Shown in pieces: positions 1 through 7,716 of a stretch of 14,125 bases of DNA. The DNA is from an uncultured Clostridium sp. (GTDB taxonomy: Bacteria > Bacillota > Clostridia > TANB77 > CAG-508). Both the position numbers and the translations under genes were made by a program. The notes under the pieces were generated by a model. That model searched no databases, was not told where the DNA came from, and worked only from the letters and a program-made list of their open reading frames with translations. The stretch is taken from assembly GCA_905213875.1 (NCBI GenBank), contig CAJMJN010000029.1:1-14125 (forward strand). Reading direction: 5' to 3'. Numbering within the stretch: the stretch's first letter is position 1; each line of letters begins with the position of its first letter.

Positions 1-534
1 GTATGTAATAATTATCGCAGAAATTCAAAATTAAAACTTTGTACATCACATGGTTTTAGCTATTCTAATTTAGAAGACACTATAATTAATTATATGAAAA
101 ATTTATTTCAAAAAATAGATAGTGAAAAAGTAGAATTAGAAGTAAAAAGGGGAATGACAAAATATGATTATGGAAAAATACTTCAAAAACTAGAAAACGA
201 AATAAAATTGATAAATAACAATATTGACCAAATGTATGTAGATAAATTGAATAATAAAATAAGTGAAGAAATGTATGAAAGATTATTGGAAAAATTTAGA
301 GATGAAATAAGACAAAAAGAAGACGAATACATAGAAATAAAACAGCAAAAAGAAGATGCAAAACAAGATGATACTGAGAAGATAAAAAGTGTTGTACAGG
401 ATTATCTAAGTCTAAGTAAACCAACATCAGAAATTATGAAAGTAATTGTTAATAGAATTGAAATACACCAAGACAAACAGGTAGATTTATATTTCAATTT
501 CAAACAATTAAATAACTTAAAAGAAAAAATATAA
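1..534 (+). CDS. Large serine recombinase (integrase/resolvase family), C-terminal part, 5' end outside the window
   Basis: Frame 1 is open from the first base to the TAA at 532-534, giving 177 residues with no start codon of its own; the ATG at 94 is internal. The first residues (V-C-N-N-Y-R-R ... C-T-S-H) match the end of the recombinase zinc beta-ribbon domain, with its C-x2-Y-x-R and C-x2-H pattern. About 90 charged residues follow, with strong coiled-coil character and a Y-V-D-K-L-x-N-K-I-S-E-E-M-Y segment typical of the family. The closing I-V-N-R-I-E-I-H ... L-Y-F-N-F strand is also typical. The catalytic serine domain would lie upstream, outside the window. Proteins of this kind catalyse site-specific integration and excision of phages and conjugative or mobilisable elements. 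The family call is firm. Whether the full gene is intact cannot be judged. Confidence 0.85.
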   Translation, partial: VCNNYRRNSKLKLCTSHGFSYSNLEDTIINYMKNLFQKIDSEKVELEVKRGMTKYDYGKILQKLENEIKLINNNIDQMYVDKLNNKISEEMYERLLEKFRDEIRQKEDEYIEIKQQKEDAKQDDTEKIKSVVQDYLSLSKPTSEIMKVIVNRIEIHQDKQVDLYFNFKQLNNLKEKI

Positions 535-565
535 GGCTAATTTAATATTAAATATTGGATTAGTC
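535..565 (+). other. 14-bp hairpin directly after the recombinase stop codon
   Basis: Bases 535-548 pair with 552-565 over 14 positions (three of them G-T wobbles) around a 3-base loop. The hairpin begins at the base after the recombinase stop. It is not followed by a T run, so it is a poor intrinsic terminator on this strand. Its place between the recombinase gene and the presumed junction makes an attachment-site or recombinase-binding role possible, but that is inference. Confidence 0.4.
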
Positions 566-595
566 AGAAATAAAAACCAAGACTGCCTATTTTAA

Positions 596-778
596 CATCA
601 ACCAGAAGCAATTAGCATGTCAGATAGAATACTTGTATTAAGCAATAGACCAGGAACAATAAAAGATGTTCATAAAATAGACTTTGGAACTAAAAATAAA
701 ACACCATTAGAAACAAGAGAAAATCCTAAATTTAGTACGTATTTTAACATATTATGGAAGGAGTTGAGAGAAGGATGA
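596..778 (+). pseudogene. NitT/TauT-family ABC transporter ATPase, C-terminal remnant
   Basis: Frame 2 from about 596 to the TGA at 776-778 encodes roughly 60 residues beginning H-Q-P-E-A-I-S-M-S-D-R-I-L-V-L-S-N-R-P-G-T-I. This matches the stretch just after the H-loop of SsuB/TauB/NrtD-type ATPases, where relatives read T-H-D-x-P-E-A-I-S-M-S-D-R. Walker A, the LSGGQ signature and Walker B are all missing; an in-frame stop lies at 593-595 and recombinase-element sequence lies upstream. The fragment cannot hydrolyse ATP by itself. Its stop overlaps the permease start (ATGA, 775-778), the usual arrangement in these operons. The rest of the gene may lie at the far end of the element, so excision could restore it. 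Confidence 0.8.
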
Positions 779-1585
779 AACAAATGATAATATCAAATGA
801 GAGAAAAAAATATATAAAAGAAAAAAGAAAAAGAAAAAACTTAATACGATTAACTCAAATAGCAATATTAGTAGTATTTTTAGTAGTATGGGAAATATTA
901 GCAAGAAAAGGAATTATAGATAGTTTTTTAATGAGTCAACCAAGTAGAATAGTATCAACATTTTTACATCTAACAGATAATAAGTTATTAATGCATGTTG
1001 GAGTAACAGTATATGAAACAGTTATAGGATTTTTGTTAGGAACAATTTTAGGTATAACAATAGCAATTGCATTATGGTGGTCAAACTTTTTATCTAAAGT
1101 AATGGAACCATATTTAGTAGTATTAAACAGTCTACCAAAAGTAGCATTGCGGACCAGTAATAATAATTTGGGTAGGTGCTGGAACATCAGCAATAATTGT
1201 AATGGCAATTGCAATATCATTAGTTGTATCAGTACTAGAAAACTTAAATGGATTTTTAAAAACAGATAAAGACATAATAAAAATGGCAAAAACATTTAAA
1301 AGTAGTAAATTACAAATACTAACTAAAATAGTAATACCTGCCAATTTATCTACATTTATAAATTCACTAAAAGTAAATATTGGACTTTCTTTAGTTGGCG
1401 TTATTTCAGGAGAATTTTTAGTATCAAAAGCAGGATTAGGATATCTAATTGTATATGGAGGTCAAGTATTTCAATTAGATCTAGTAATGACAAGTGTAAT
1501 AATATTAGGAATTGTTGCAGGAATAATGTATTTGGGAGTACTAATATTAGAAAAATGTATAGTAAAATTAAGAAAAATGGTTTAG
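775..1585 (+). pseudogene. NitT/TauT-family ABC transporter permease, interrupted by a single-base insertion
   Basis: This would be the inner-membrane channel subunit of the importer whose ATPase remnant lies upstream and whose binding protein may be the gene at 2383. The first frame (ATG 775, after AAGGAG/GAGAAGG) encodes a basic leader, membrane segments and the sequence ending V-L-N-S-L-P-K-V-A-L. The next conserved residues (G-P-V-I-I-I-W-V-G-A-G-T) continue only if the C at 1150 is skipped. Frame 2 then runs to the TAG at 1583-1585 and contains the G-L-G-Y-L-I ... F-Q-L end typical of the family. The rejoined protein is 269 aa, the normal length. An ATG at 754 is in frame but lies inside the ATPase coding tail, so 775 is preferred. 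The gene is either recently broken or carries an assembly error. Family identity is clear; the substrate is unknown. Confidence 0.85.
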
Positions 1586-1591
1586 TAAATA

Positions 1592-1620
1592 TTGAAGATT
1601 TACATAAATCATGATATAAT
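1592..1620 (+). promoter_or_regulatory. Sigma-A promoter of the gene at 1665
   Basis: TTGAAG (1592-1597) is separated by 17 bases from a perfect TATAAT (1615-1620), with a TG one base before it giving an extended -10. It lies just after the permease stop, so the next gene can be expressed independently of the broken operon. Confidence 0.65.
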
Positions 1621-1664
1621 AATTAAGTATTAATTGTAGAATAAATGATATGGAGGAAAACATT

Positions 1665-2282
1665 ATGGATGAACAAACAACAAATAATATCATAAAACAA
1701 AAGGAGGAAGAAGATATAAGCCGGTGGGAAATAGAACAATTAGAAAAATTAACCACAGAAAGCATAAAACTTGCTCAAAGTATGAAGATATCCAAAAAAC
1801 AATATAAAAAAATTGTAGCAAAATTATGGATATGTGAGTACAATGAAAAAGAAAATGAAGAAATAAAATTCAGAAAAAAGGCAAGACATTTTTTAATAAG
1901 AAACAGAGAAGCATTTTATAAAATAGAAGAAAACCTTCAATATTATGAAGATATATTTTATTTAATGTATATGTTATTGAAAAAAGATTGCTACCTAAAA
2001 AGAACCGATTTAGAAAGAGAATATGAAAAACATGGTTATGAAAAGAAATTTGAAAATTATTTTATTTCTCAAAAAATATTAAACAGTCTAAGAGATACTT
2101 TTTATGATAAATTAGCAGTGGATAAAACAGGGAAAGTAGAAGTCAAAAGAAACGATGATGAATTTCCTATAAAGGATAATGAAAAATTCAAAAAATTCCA
2201 AAGTAAATATGGGGTGAAATCAGGAGTGATCGGATTTACTGCTATAAAAATAATATGGGCTGTAGAGCAAGAAGAATTATAA
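1665..2282 (+). CDS. Uncharacterised charged helical protein
   Basis: I do not recognise this 205-residue protein. The start is ATG 1665, because GGAGG (1652-1656) lies 8 bases upstream; the in-frame alternative at 1650 would sit on the ribosome binding site. The product is rich in Lys, Glu and Asn and appears mostly helical and cytosolic, with no signal peptide or membrane segment. It has a central aromatic stretch (Y-Y-E-D-I-F-Y-L-M-Y-M) and a short hydrophobic C-terminal part (G-V-I-G-F-T-A-I-K-I-I-W-A-V). It has its own promoter and a strong terminator, so it is a single-gene unit inserted between the ABC permease and the binding protein. One CGG arginine codon (1722) is used in frame. 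It could be a domain of unknown function shared among Clostridia. No function is proposed. Confidence 0.75.
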   Translation: MDEQTTNNIIKQKEEEDISRWEIEQLEKLTTESIKLAQSMKISKKQYKKIVAKLWICEYNEKENEEIKFRKKARHFLIRNREAFYKIEENLQYYEDIFYLMYMLLKKDCYLKRTDLEREYEKHGYEKKFENYFISQKILNSLRDTFYDKLAVDKTGKVEVKRNDDEFPIKDNEKFKKFQSKYGVKSGVIGFTAIKIIWAVEQEEL

Positions 2283-2287
2283 AAAAG

Positions 2288-2326
2288 AATGGGTATGATT
2301 TAATTTAATCGTACTCATTTTTATTT
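2288..2326 (+). terminator. Intrinsic terminator after the gene at 1665
   Basis: Bases 2288-2300 pair with 2307-2319 over 13 positions (two G-T wobbles) around a 6-base loop. The hairpin is followed by a T-rich tail. It starts a few bases after the stop at 2280-2282. Confidence 0.8.
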
Positions 2327-2327
2327 A

Positions 2328-2356
2328 TTCACCAAAAAATAAAATAAACATAAAAT
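2328..2356 (+). promoter_or_regulatory. Candidate promoter of the substrate-binding protein gene
   Basis: TTCACC (2328-2333), a 17-base spacer and TAAAAT (2351-2356) lie 27 bases upstream of the start at 2383. The -35 box is weak. A promoter is expected here because a strong terminator closes the preceding gene. Confidence 0.4.
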
Positions 2357-2382
2357 ATACAAAAGAAAATAGGAGGTGTAAA

Positions 2383-3393
2383 ATGAATAAAAAAATATTT
2401 ATAAGCATTATTATTATTGTGCTAGTAGTGTTGTTAGGAGTACAAATTTATATAATAAAAAACAAAAAAGACAATACAGAAGCTAAAACAATAAAAGTAA
2501 ATGAAGTAACACGATCAGTATTTTATGCACCACAATATGTAGCAATAAATAATGGCTATTTTAAAGAAGAAGGTATGGAAATTGAATTAACAACAGGTCA
2601 AGGGGCAGATGCAGTAATGACATCAGTATTAAGTAATCAATGTGATATTGGATTTGCAGGTCCAGAGGCATCAATATATGTTTATAATGAAGGAAAAGAA
2701 GATTATTGCCAAGTATTTGCGCAAATGACTAAAAAAGATGGATCATTTTTAGTATCAAGAAAAGAAAGTCCAAATTTTGAATGGAAAGAAGTAAAAGGAA
2801 AAACTATAATTCCAGGAAGAAAAGGCGGAGTACCATATATGACATTAGAATATGTACTAAAAGAAAATGGAATAGAACCAGGAAAAGATGTAACATTAGA
2901 TGATAGTATAAAATTTGACTTAATGGCAGGAGCCTTTGCAAGTGGAAATGCAGACTATGTAACATTATTTGAACCAACAGCATCACAAACACAATTACAA
3001 GGAAAAGGATATATAGTAGCATCAGTTGGCGAAGCAGCAGGAGAAATTCCATATACAGCATATTTTGCTAAAAAAAGTTATATAGAAAAAAACGAAGGAA
3101 CAATACAAGGCTTTACAAATGCAATAGCAAAAGGAGAAAAATGGGTAAAGGAACATAGTAGTAAGGAAATAGCAGAAGCAATACAAAGCTTTTTCCCAAG
3201 TACAGATATTGAAATCTTAACATCAGCAATACAAAGTTATAAAAACATAGACGCATGGAATGAAACACCAGTATTAAAACAAGAAGGATTCGAAAGATTA
3301 CAAGAAGTTATGACACAAGCTGGAGAACTAAAAGAAAAAGCACCATATGAGAAAATAGTTAATAATAAATATAGTGAAAAAGCCGAAAATTGA
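2383..3393 (+). CDS. ABC transporter substrate-binding protein, NMT1/SsuA-like
   Basis: This 336-residue extracytoplasmic protein would capture a small organic solute for the importer encoded upstream. An N-terminal hydrophobic segment (about residues 5-25) anchors or exports it. From about residue 38 the sequence follows the NMT1/SsuA pattern: V-F-Y-A-P-Q-Y-V-A-I-N-N-G-Y-F-K-E-E-G-M-E-I-E-L, then D-I-G-F-A-G-P-E-A-S, then G-K-T-I-I-P-G-R-K-G-G. AGGAGGTG lies just before the ATG. Members bind sulfonates, nitrate, or thiamine and riboflavin precursors; the sequence does not tell which. There is no cysteine near the end of the hydrophobic segment, so this is not an obvious lipoprotein as most Gram-positive relatives are. 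The gene is intact although its ATPase and permease partners are damaged. It is flanked by terminators on both sides. Confidence 0.85.
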   Translation: MNKKIFISIIIIVLVVLLGVQIYIIKNKKDNTEAKTIKVNEVTRSVFYAPQYVAINNGYFKEEGMEIELTTGQGADAVMTSVLSNQCDIGFAGPEASIYVYNEGKEDYCQVFAQMTKKDGSFLVSRKESPNFEWKEVKGKTIIPGRKGGVPYMTLEYVLKENGIEPGKDVTLDDSIKFDLMAGAFASGNADYVTLFEPTASQTQLQGKGYIVASVGEAAGEIPYTAYFAKKSYIEKNEGTIQGFTNAIAKGEKWVKEHSSKEIAEAIQSFFPSTDIEILTSAIQSYKNIDAWNETPVLKQEGFERLQEVMTQAGELKEKAPYEKIVNNKYSEKAEN

Positions 3394-3420
3394 TAAAAAT
3401 ATAAATTTAAAAACTAATAT

Positions 3421-3463
3421 AAAAGTAAGAATTTGCAAAAACATAAAATTCTTACTTTTTGTT
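3421..3463 (+). terminator. Intrinsic terminator after the substrate-binding protein gene
   Basis: Bases 3421-3434 are perfectly complementary to 3446-3459 (14 bp, 11-base loop), followed by a short T run. The A run at the 5' base would give a T run on the other strand as well. Confidence 0.8.
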
Positions 3464-3530
3464 TGATTTATACCAACAAAATACGATGTAAAACAAATAA
3501 TATCAACAAAAAAGCAAACTAACAATTAGA

Positions 3531-3576
3531 GTTAGAAAAAATGTAAAAAAGTGTAAAAGTTAGAAAAACTGTAAAA
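3531..3576 (+). repeat. Two 18-base direct repeats upstream of the Xre regulator
   Basis: GTTAGAAAAAATGTAAAA (3531-3548) and GTTAGAAAAACTGTAAAA (3559-3576) differ at one base and start 28 bases apart. A partial copy (GTGTAAAA, 3551-3558) lies between them. They may be regulator-binding sites for the downstream gene, or chance in AT-rich DNA. Confidence 0.4.
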
Positions 3577-3613
3577 TAATGAGTTAAAGAGAGCATTTAT
3601 AGATAAAACTTTA

Positions 3614-3663
3614 CGTCAAAAGAAAAAATGGACTTTGACGATAAAATATGATGATGATAAATT
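3614..3663 (+). promoter_or_regulatory. Promoter with overlapping inverted repeat (probable operator) of the Xre regulator gene
   Basis: TTGACG (3635-3640) and TAAATT (3658-3663), spaced 17 bases, form a plausible sigma-A promoter close upstream of the ribosome binding site at 3673-3679. The -35 box is inside the right arm of a perfect 7-base inverted repeat, CGTCAAA (3614-3620) and TTTGACG (3634-3640). Arm centres are about two helix turns apart, suiting a dimeric repressor and suggesting autoregulation. Confidence 0.45.
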
Positions 3664-3685
3664 TACTAAAACGGAGGTGCAAATT

Positions 3686-4030
3686 ATGTTTGTTAAAGTA
3701 AGAATTGACTACCAGCTAATGGGTGAAAGGATAAAAAACAAAAGAAATGAAAAGGGGATATCGCAAGAAAAACTAGCAGAAACAATGGATGTATCAGTAG
3801 CATATCTTAGTAGGGTAGAAAGGGGAACTGCACAAATAACACTAAAAAGATTAGCACAAATATCAAATATATTACAAGTGCCAATAGAAGAATTTATTAC
3901 AGGAGTAACAAAAGAAGAAGATATATATTTAGACAAAGAATTTAAAGAGCTATTTTCTAAATGTTCTAAGGACAAGCTAAAACTAATATATAACATAGCA
4001 AAAATTGTTTCAGGAGTAAAATTCGTATAG
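3686..4030 (+). CDS. Xre-family helix-turn-helix regulator
   Basis: The 114-residue product is a DNA-binding transcriptional regulator. The HTH_3 domain covers about residues 10-66: M-G-E-R-I-K-N-K-R, then S-Q-E-K-L-A-E (helix 2), then V-S-V-A-Y-L-S-R-V-E-R-G (recognition helix), then L-Q-V-P-I-E-E-F. A short helical tail of about 40 residues follows. The start is ATG 3686, with GGAGGTG (3673-3679) six bases upstream; a longer frame back to a TTG at 3635 would overlap the promoter and is rejected. It lies 56 bases before smc, which appears to have its own promoter. The inverted repeat over its -35 box suggests that it represses itself. Other targets are unknown. Confidence 0.85.
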   Translation: MFVKVRIDYQLMGERIKNKRNEKGISQEKLAETMDVSVAYLSRVERGTAQITLKRLAQISNILQVPIEEFITGVTKEEDIYLDKEFKELFSKCSKDKLKLIYNIAKIVSGVKFV

Positions 4031-4039
4031 CAAAAATTC

Positions 4040-4068
4040 TTTACAAAAGTCGAAAAATAGTATAAACT
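4040..4068 (+). promoter_or_regulatory. Candidate promoter of smc
   Basis: TTTACA (4040-4045) and TAAACT (4063-4068) are 17 bases apart, 18 bases before the smc start. Read-through from the upstream regulator gene is also possible, because no terminator separates them. Confidence 0.45.
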
Positions 4069-4086
4069 ACTTGCAGGTGAGAAAAA

Positions 4087-7000
4087 ATGTATTTAAAAAG
4101 ACTAGAATTACAAGGGTTCAAATCCTTTGCAGATAAAACAGTACTGGAATTTAGACCAGGAATAACAAGTGTTATAGGGCCAAACGGTTCAGGAAAAAGT
4201 AATATTTCAGATAGTATCAGGTGGATACTTGGAGAACAAAGCATGAAATCTCTTAGAGGTAACAAATCACTTGATATTATATTTGCAGGTACACAAAATA
4301 GAAAATCATTAGGTTTTGCAGAAGGGTCATTAGTATTTGATAATACTGATGGAGCATTACCAATAGAATATACAGAAGTAACAGTAACAAGAAAAATATA
4401 TAGAACAGGTGAAACTGGATATTACATAAATAAAGTACCTTGTAGATTAAAAGATGTATTAGAACTATTTATGGATACAGGAATTGGAAAAGACGGATAT
4501 TCAATAATAGGACAAGGTAAAATAGATGAAATTTTAAGCAATAAATCAGAAGATAGAAGAAATATATTTGAAGAAGCTGCAGGTATTGTAAAATATAGAA
4601 CAAGAAAACAAGAAGCAGAGAAAAAATTAGAAAGAACAAAACTAAACTTACTTAGAATAAATGACATATTATCAGAAATAGAAACAAATATAGAACCATT
4701 AAAAATAAGTTCAGAAAAAGCTAAAAAATATTTGAATTTAAGAGAAGAATTAAAAAATATTGAAATTGGTTTATTTATATACAATATAGAAAAATACAAA
4801 CAAAGTTTAGAAGAAATAGTAAAAGATGAAGAAATATACAATAACCAATGTGAAGAAGAGCAAAAAAATTTAGACAGAATAAAAGCACTAAAAGAAGAAT
4901 TAAAGAACAATATAAATAACATAACAACACAAATAGAAGAAATGTCAAACTTAGGGTTTGAAAGTCAAAAAGAAATAGAAATGTTAAATTCAGATATTAA
5001 TGTAGCAAAAACAAGAATAACAAATAATAATGAAAACACACAAAGATACACAAAAGAAATAGAAGAAACAACAGAAAAACTAAAAGAACTACAAGAAGAA
5101 ATTGAACAAAAACAACAGAAAAAAGATAGTTTAAAACAAAATAAAGAAAAATACGAAAAAGAGCTAAAAGAAAAAGAAGAAGAACTACAAAAAATAACAG
5201 AAAAATTATCTAGCAAAGAACTAGAAATTGAAGAACACAAACAAAAAGTGGAAGAAAACACAGACAAAAAATATGAATTACAATCACAAATAAACACACA
5301 AAATGTTAACTATGATAACTACGAAAAAAGAGAAAAACAAATACAAAATGAAATAATGACAAATATTTCCGAACTAGATAATATACGATTTAATAAAGAA
5401 GAAATATCAAAAGAATTTTATGAAATAGAAAGCAAAAGAAATAAAATAGTAAAAAATTTAGAAGAAATAAATTCTAAAAAAGAAGAAGCAGATAAAAAAA
5501 TAAAATTATATGATAGTAATATACAAGCATATCAAAGTGAAATGAGAATAAAAGAATCACGTTTAAAATTCTTAATTGAAACAGAAAAAGAAAAAGAAGG
5601 ATATGTTAAAAGTGTAAAAAATCTTTTATTAGATTGTGAAAAAGTAAAAGAATTAGGAAAAGGAATGAATGGTGTACTTGCAAATATAATTGAAGTACCA
5701 GAGCAATACCAAACAGCAATAGAAATGTGTTTAGGTATGAGCTTACAAAACATAGTAACAGATACAGAAGAAGATGCAAAAAGATTAGTTGAACACTTAA
5801 GAAAAAATAATTTGGGTAGAGCATCATTTTTACCAATATCTTCAGTTCATGGTAAAAAATTAGATAAGATAAAAGGAAATAACCAAGGGGTTATTGGAAT
5901 TGCATCAGACCTAATAAAATACAATAAAAAATATGAACAAATTATAACAAATTTATTAGGAAGAACAGTTATTGTTGATAATATGGAAAATGCAATAAAA
6001 GTAGCTAAGCAAAATGGATATACATTTAGAATTATTACAATAGAAGGAGATGTAATAAACCCATCTGGGGCAATAACAGGAGGTTCTGTAGCTAAGAAAA
6101 CTGTAAATATTTTAGGTAGAGGAAGAGAAATAGAAAAACTTCAAAAAGATATTCAAAATCTAAAAACTAAAATAGAAAAACAAGAAAATGAAAAAGAAGA
6201 ATATCAAAATTCAATAGAAAATATTTTTGAAGAAGTAACACTATTAGAAAAAGAGCTACAAGAAATAGATATTACATATGCAACAGAAAAACAAAAAGTA
6301 TTATCAATAGACGAAAATATAGAAAAAGTTGAAAAACGTATAAATAAGCTAAAAGAAGAAAAAGAAACAATCAAACAAGAAAAAGAAACTTCTATTAAAA
6401 TAAAAGAAGAAACACAAAAAGAGATAGAAACATTAACAGAAGAAACAGAAAAATTAACATCAATAATTCAAGAATTTGCAAATATAAATAAAGACAATCA
6501 AAAATATGTAGATGACTTGAATTTTGATATAACCAATTTAAAAATATCTGTATCTTCATTTGACGAAAGTGAAACTTCATTACAAGAGCTACAAGAAAGA
6601 ATATTACAAGATATTGAAAATTCTAAGCAAAGTATAAAAAATAAGGAAAGTCAAATAGAAGAAATAAAACAAGACAACTTTAATTTAGAAAAATCAATAG
6701 AAGAAATAAAACAAAAAATAGAATCAATAAAAGAAGATGTAAAAAATAGTGGCTCAAAAATAGAAGAATTAAAACAAGAAAGAATTGCCAAAAATGAAAA
6801 ATTGGCAAAACAAGAAGACAAAATAAACGAAAAATTTAAAATAATAGAAGACTTAAAAGCACAGATTGTAAAAATAGATGTACGAAAAACTAAAACAGAA
6901 GAAGATATAAATTCTATTATAAACAAAATGTGGGAAGAATATGAGCTAACACCAAACAATGTGCAAGAATACAAAAAGCCAGATAATGTACAATTAACAC

Positions 7001-7638
7001 AGAAAAAGGTAAATGAATTAAGAAAAGAATTACGAGAACTTGGAAGTGTTAATGTAGATTCAATTGAAGAATATAAAAACTTAAAAGAAAGATATGACTT
7101 TATGTGTGAACAAAGAGTTGACTTAGAAGATACTATGGCAAAACTTAGAAAAATAATAACAGATATGACTCAAACCATGAAAGAACAATTTAAAACACAA
7201 TTTGCGTTAATAAATAAAAATTTTGCAGAAGTGTTTAAAGAATTATTTGGTGGAGGAAATGCATCATTAAAATTAGAAGACGAAAACAATATACTAGAAT
7301 GTGGAATTGATATTAATGTACAACCACCAGGAAAAAAATTACAAAATATGATGTTATTATCTGGAGGAGAAAAAGCATTCACAGCAATTGCATTGCTATT
7401 TGCAATTTTAAAAATTAATCCAGCACCATTCTGCGTATTAGACGAAATTGAGGCGGCACTTGATGATGTGAATGTGTACAGATTTGCAGATTATCTAAAG
7501 AAATTCTCGCAAAATACACAATTCTTAGTAATTACACATAGAAAAGGAACAATGGAAGCGGCTGATACAGTATATGGAGTTACAATGGAAGAAAACGGAA
7601 TATCAAAACTATTATCAATGAAATTGAAAAATAGCTAA
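4087..7638 (+). CDS. smc: Chromosome segregation protein SMC
   Basis: SMC is the ATPase core of the bacterial condensin complex (with ScpA and ScpB) that compacts and separates daughter chromosomes. The 1183-residue length is standard. The N-terminal head has G-P-N-G-S-G-K-S (residues 31-38, Walker A) and G-Q-G-K-I-D-E-I-L. A long Lys/Glu-rich coiled coil leads to a hinge at about 505-667, ending I-T-G-G-S. The return coil leads to the C-terminal head with L-S-G-G-E-K-A (1091-1097) and the Walker B C-V-L-D-E-I-E-A-A-L-D (D1119, E1120). AGGTGAG lies six bases before the start. In many Firmicutes smc lies between rnc and ftsY. Here it follows an Xre regulator and is closed by a terminator, so the classical cluster is not present on either side. 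The reading frame is uninterrupted over 3.5 kb. Confidence 0.97.
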   Translation: MYLKRLELQGFKSFADKTVLEFRPGITSVIGPNGSGKSNISDSIRWILGEQSMKSLRGNKSLDIIFAGTQNRKSLGFAEGSLVFDNTDGALPIEYTEVTVTRKIYRTGETGYYINKVPCRLKDVLELFMDTGIGKDGYSIIGQGKIDEILSNKSEDRRNIFEEAAGIVKYRTRKQEAEKKLERTKLNLLRINDILSEIETNIEPLKISSEKAKKYLNLREELKNIEIGLFIYNIEKYKQSLEEIVKDEEIYNNQCEEEQKNLDRIKALKEELKNNINNITTQIEEMSNLGFESQKEIEMLNSDINVAKTRITNNNENTQRYTKEIEETTEKLKELQEEIEQKQQKKDSLKQNKEKYEKELKEKEEELQKITEKLSSKELEIEEHKQKVEENTDKKYELQSQINTQNVNYDNYEKREKQIQNEIMTNISELDNIRFNKEEISKEFYEIESKRNKIVKNLEEINSKKEEADKKIKLYDSNIQAYQSEMRIKESRLKFLIETEKEKEGYVKSVKNLLLDCEKVKELGKGMNGVLANIIEVPEQYQTAIEMCLGMSLQNIVTDTEEDAKRLVEHLRKNNLGRASFLPISSVHGKKLDKIKGNNQGVIGIASDLIKYNKKYEQIITNLLGRTVIVDNMENAIKVAKQNGYTFRIITIEGDVINPSGAITGGSVAKKTVNILGRGREIEKLQKDIQNLKTKIEKQENEKEEYQNSIENIFEEVTLLEKELQEIDITYATEKQKVLSIDENIEKVEKRINKLKEEKETIKQEKETSIKIKEETQKEIETLTEETEKLTSIIQEFANINKDNQKYVDDLNFDITNLKISVSSFDESETSLQELQERILQDIENSKQSIKNKESQIEEIKQDNFNLEKSIEEIKQKIESIKEDVKNSGSKIEELKQERIAKNEKLAKQEDKINEKFKIIEDLKAQIVKIDVRKTKTEEDINSIINKMWEEYELTPNNVQEYKKPDNVQLTQKKVNELRKELRELGSVNVDSIEEYKNLKERYDFMCEQRVDLEDTMAKLRKIITDMTQTMKEQFKTQFALINKNFAEVFKELFGGGNASLKLEDENNILECGIDINVQPPGKKLQNMMLLSGGEKAFTAIALLFAILKINPAPFCVLDEIEAALDDVNVYRFADYLKKFSQNTQFLVITHRKGTMEAADTVYGVTMEENGISKLLSMKLKNS

Positions 7639-7716
7639 TAAATAAGTTATAGCCAATAGTGGGAAATTTTGCAATTAATGAGAAAATGCGAAATTAGATT
7701 AATATATTTATAAAAA

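Larger units (their letters stand above)
1..601. mobile_element. Right end of an integrated element carrying a large serine recombinase
   Basis: The recombinase gene (through 534) is followed within about 65 bases by the interior of an ABC ATPase gene that lacks its first three quarters. Large serine recombinase genes usually lie next to an attachment site at one end of their element. The simplest reading is therefore that the element integrated inside the ATPase gene and the junction lies somewhere between about 566 and 601. The frame matching the ATPase has a stop at 593-595 and becomes recognisable at CAT CAA CCA GAA (596-607), where relatives read T-H-D-x-P-E-A-I-S. The exact crossover and the other end of the element cannot be seen. 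The boundary given here is approximate. Confidence 0.6.

Noticed and set aside
1592..1604. TTTACA (1599-1604) as -35 box for the gene at 1665
   Set aside because: It is only 10 bases from the TATAAT. TTGAAG at 1592 has the correct 17-base spacing.
3635..3685. N-terminal extension of the Xre regulator from TTG 3635
   Set aside because: The stretch contains the -35 and -10 boxes and the GGAGGTG site that serves ATG 3686.
4422..7382. Several open frames on the minus strand inside smc
   Set aside because: They are Ser/Phe/Leu-rich antisense shadows of the Lys/Glu-rich coiled-coil codons, with no ribosome binding sites.
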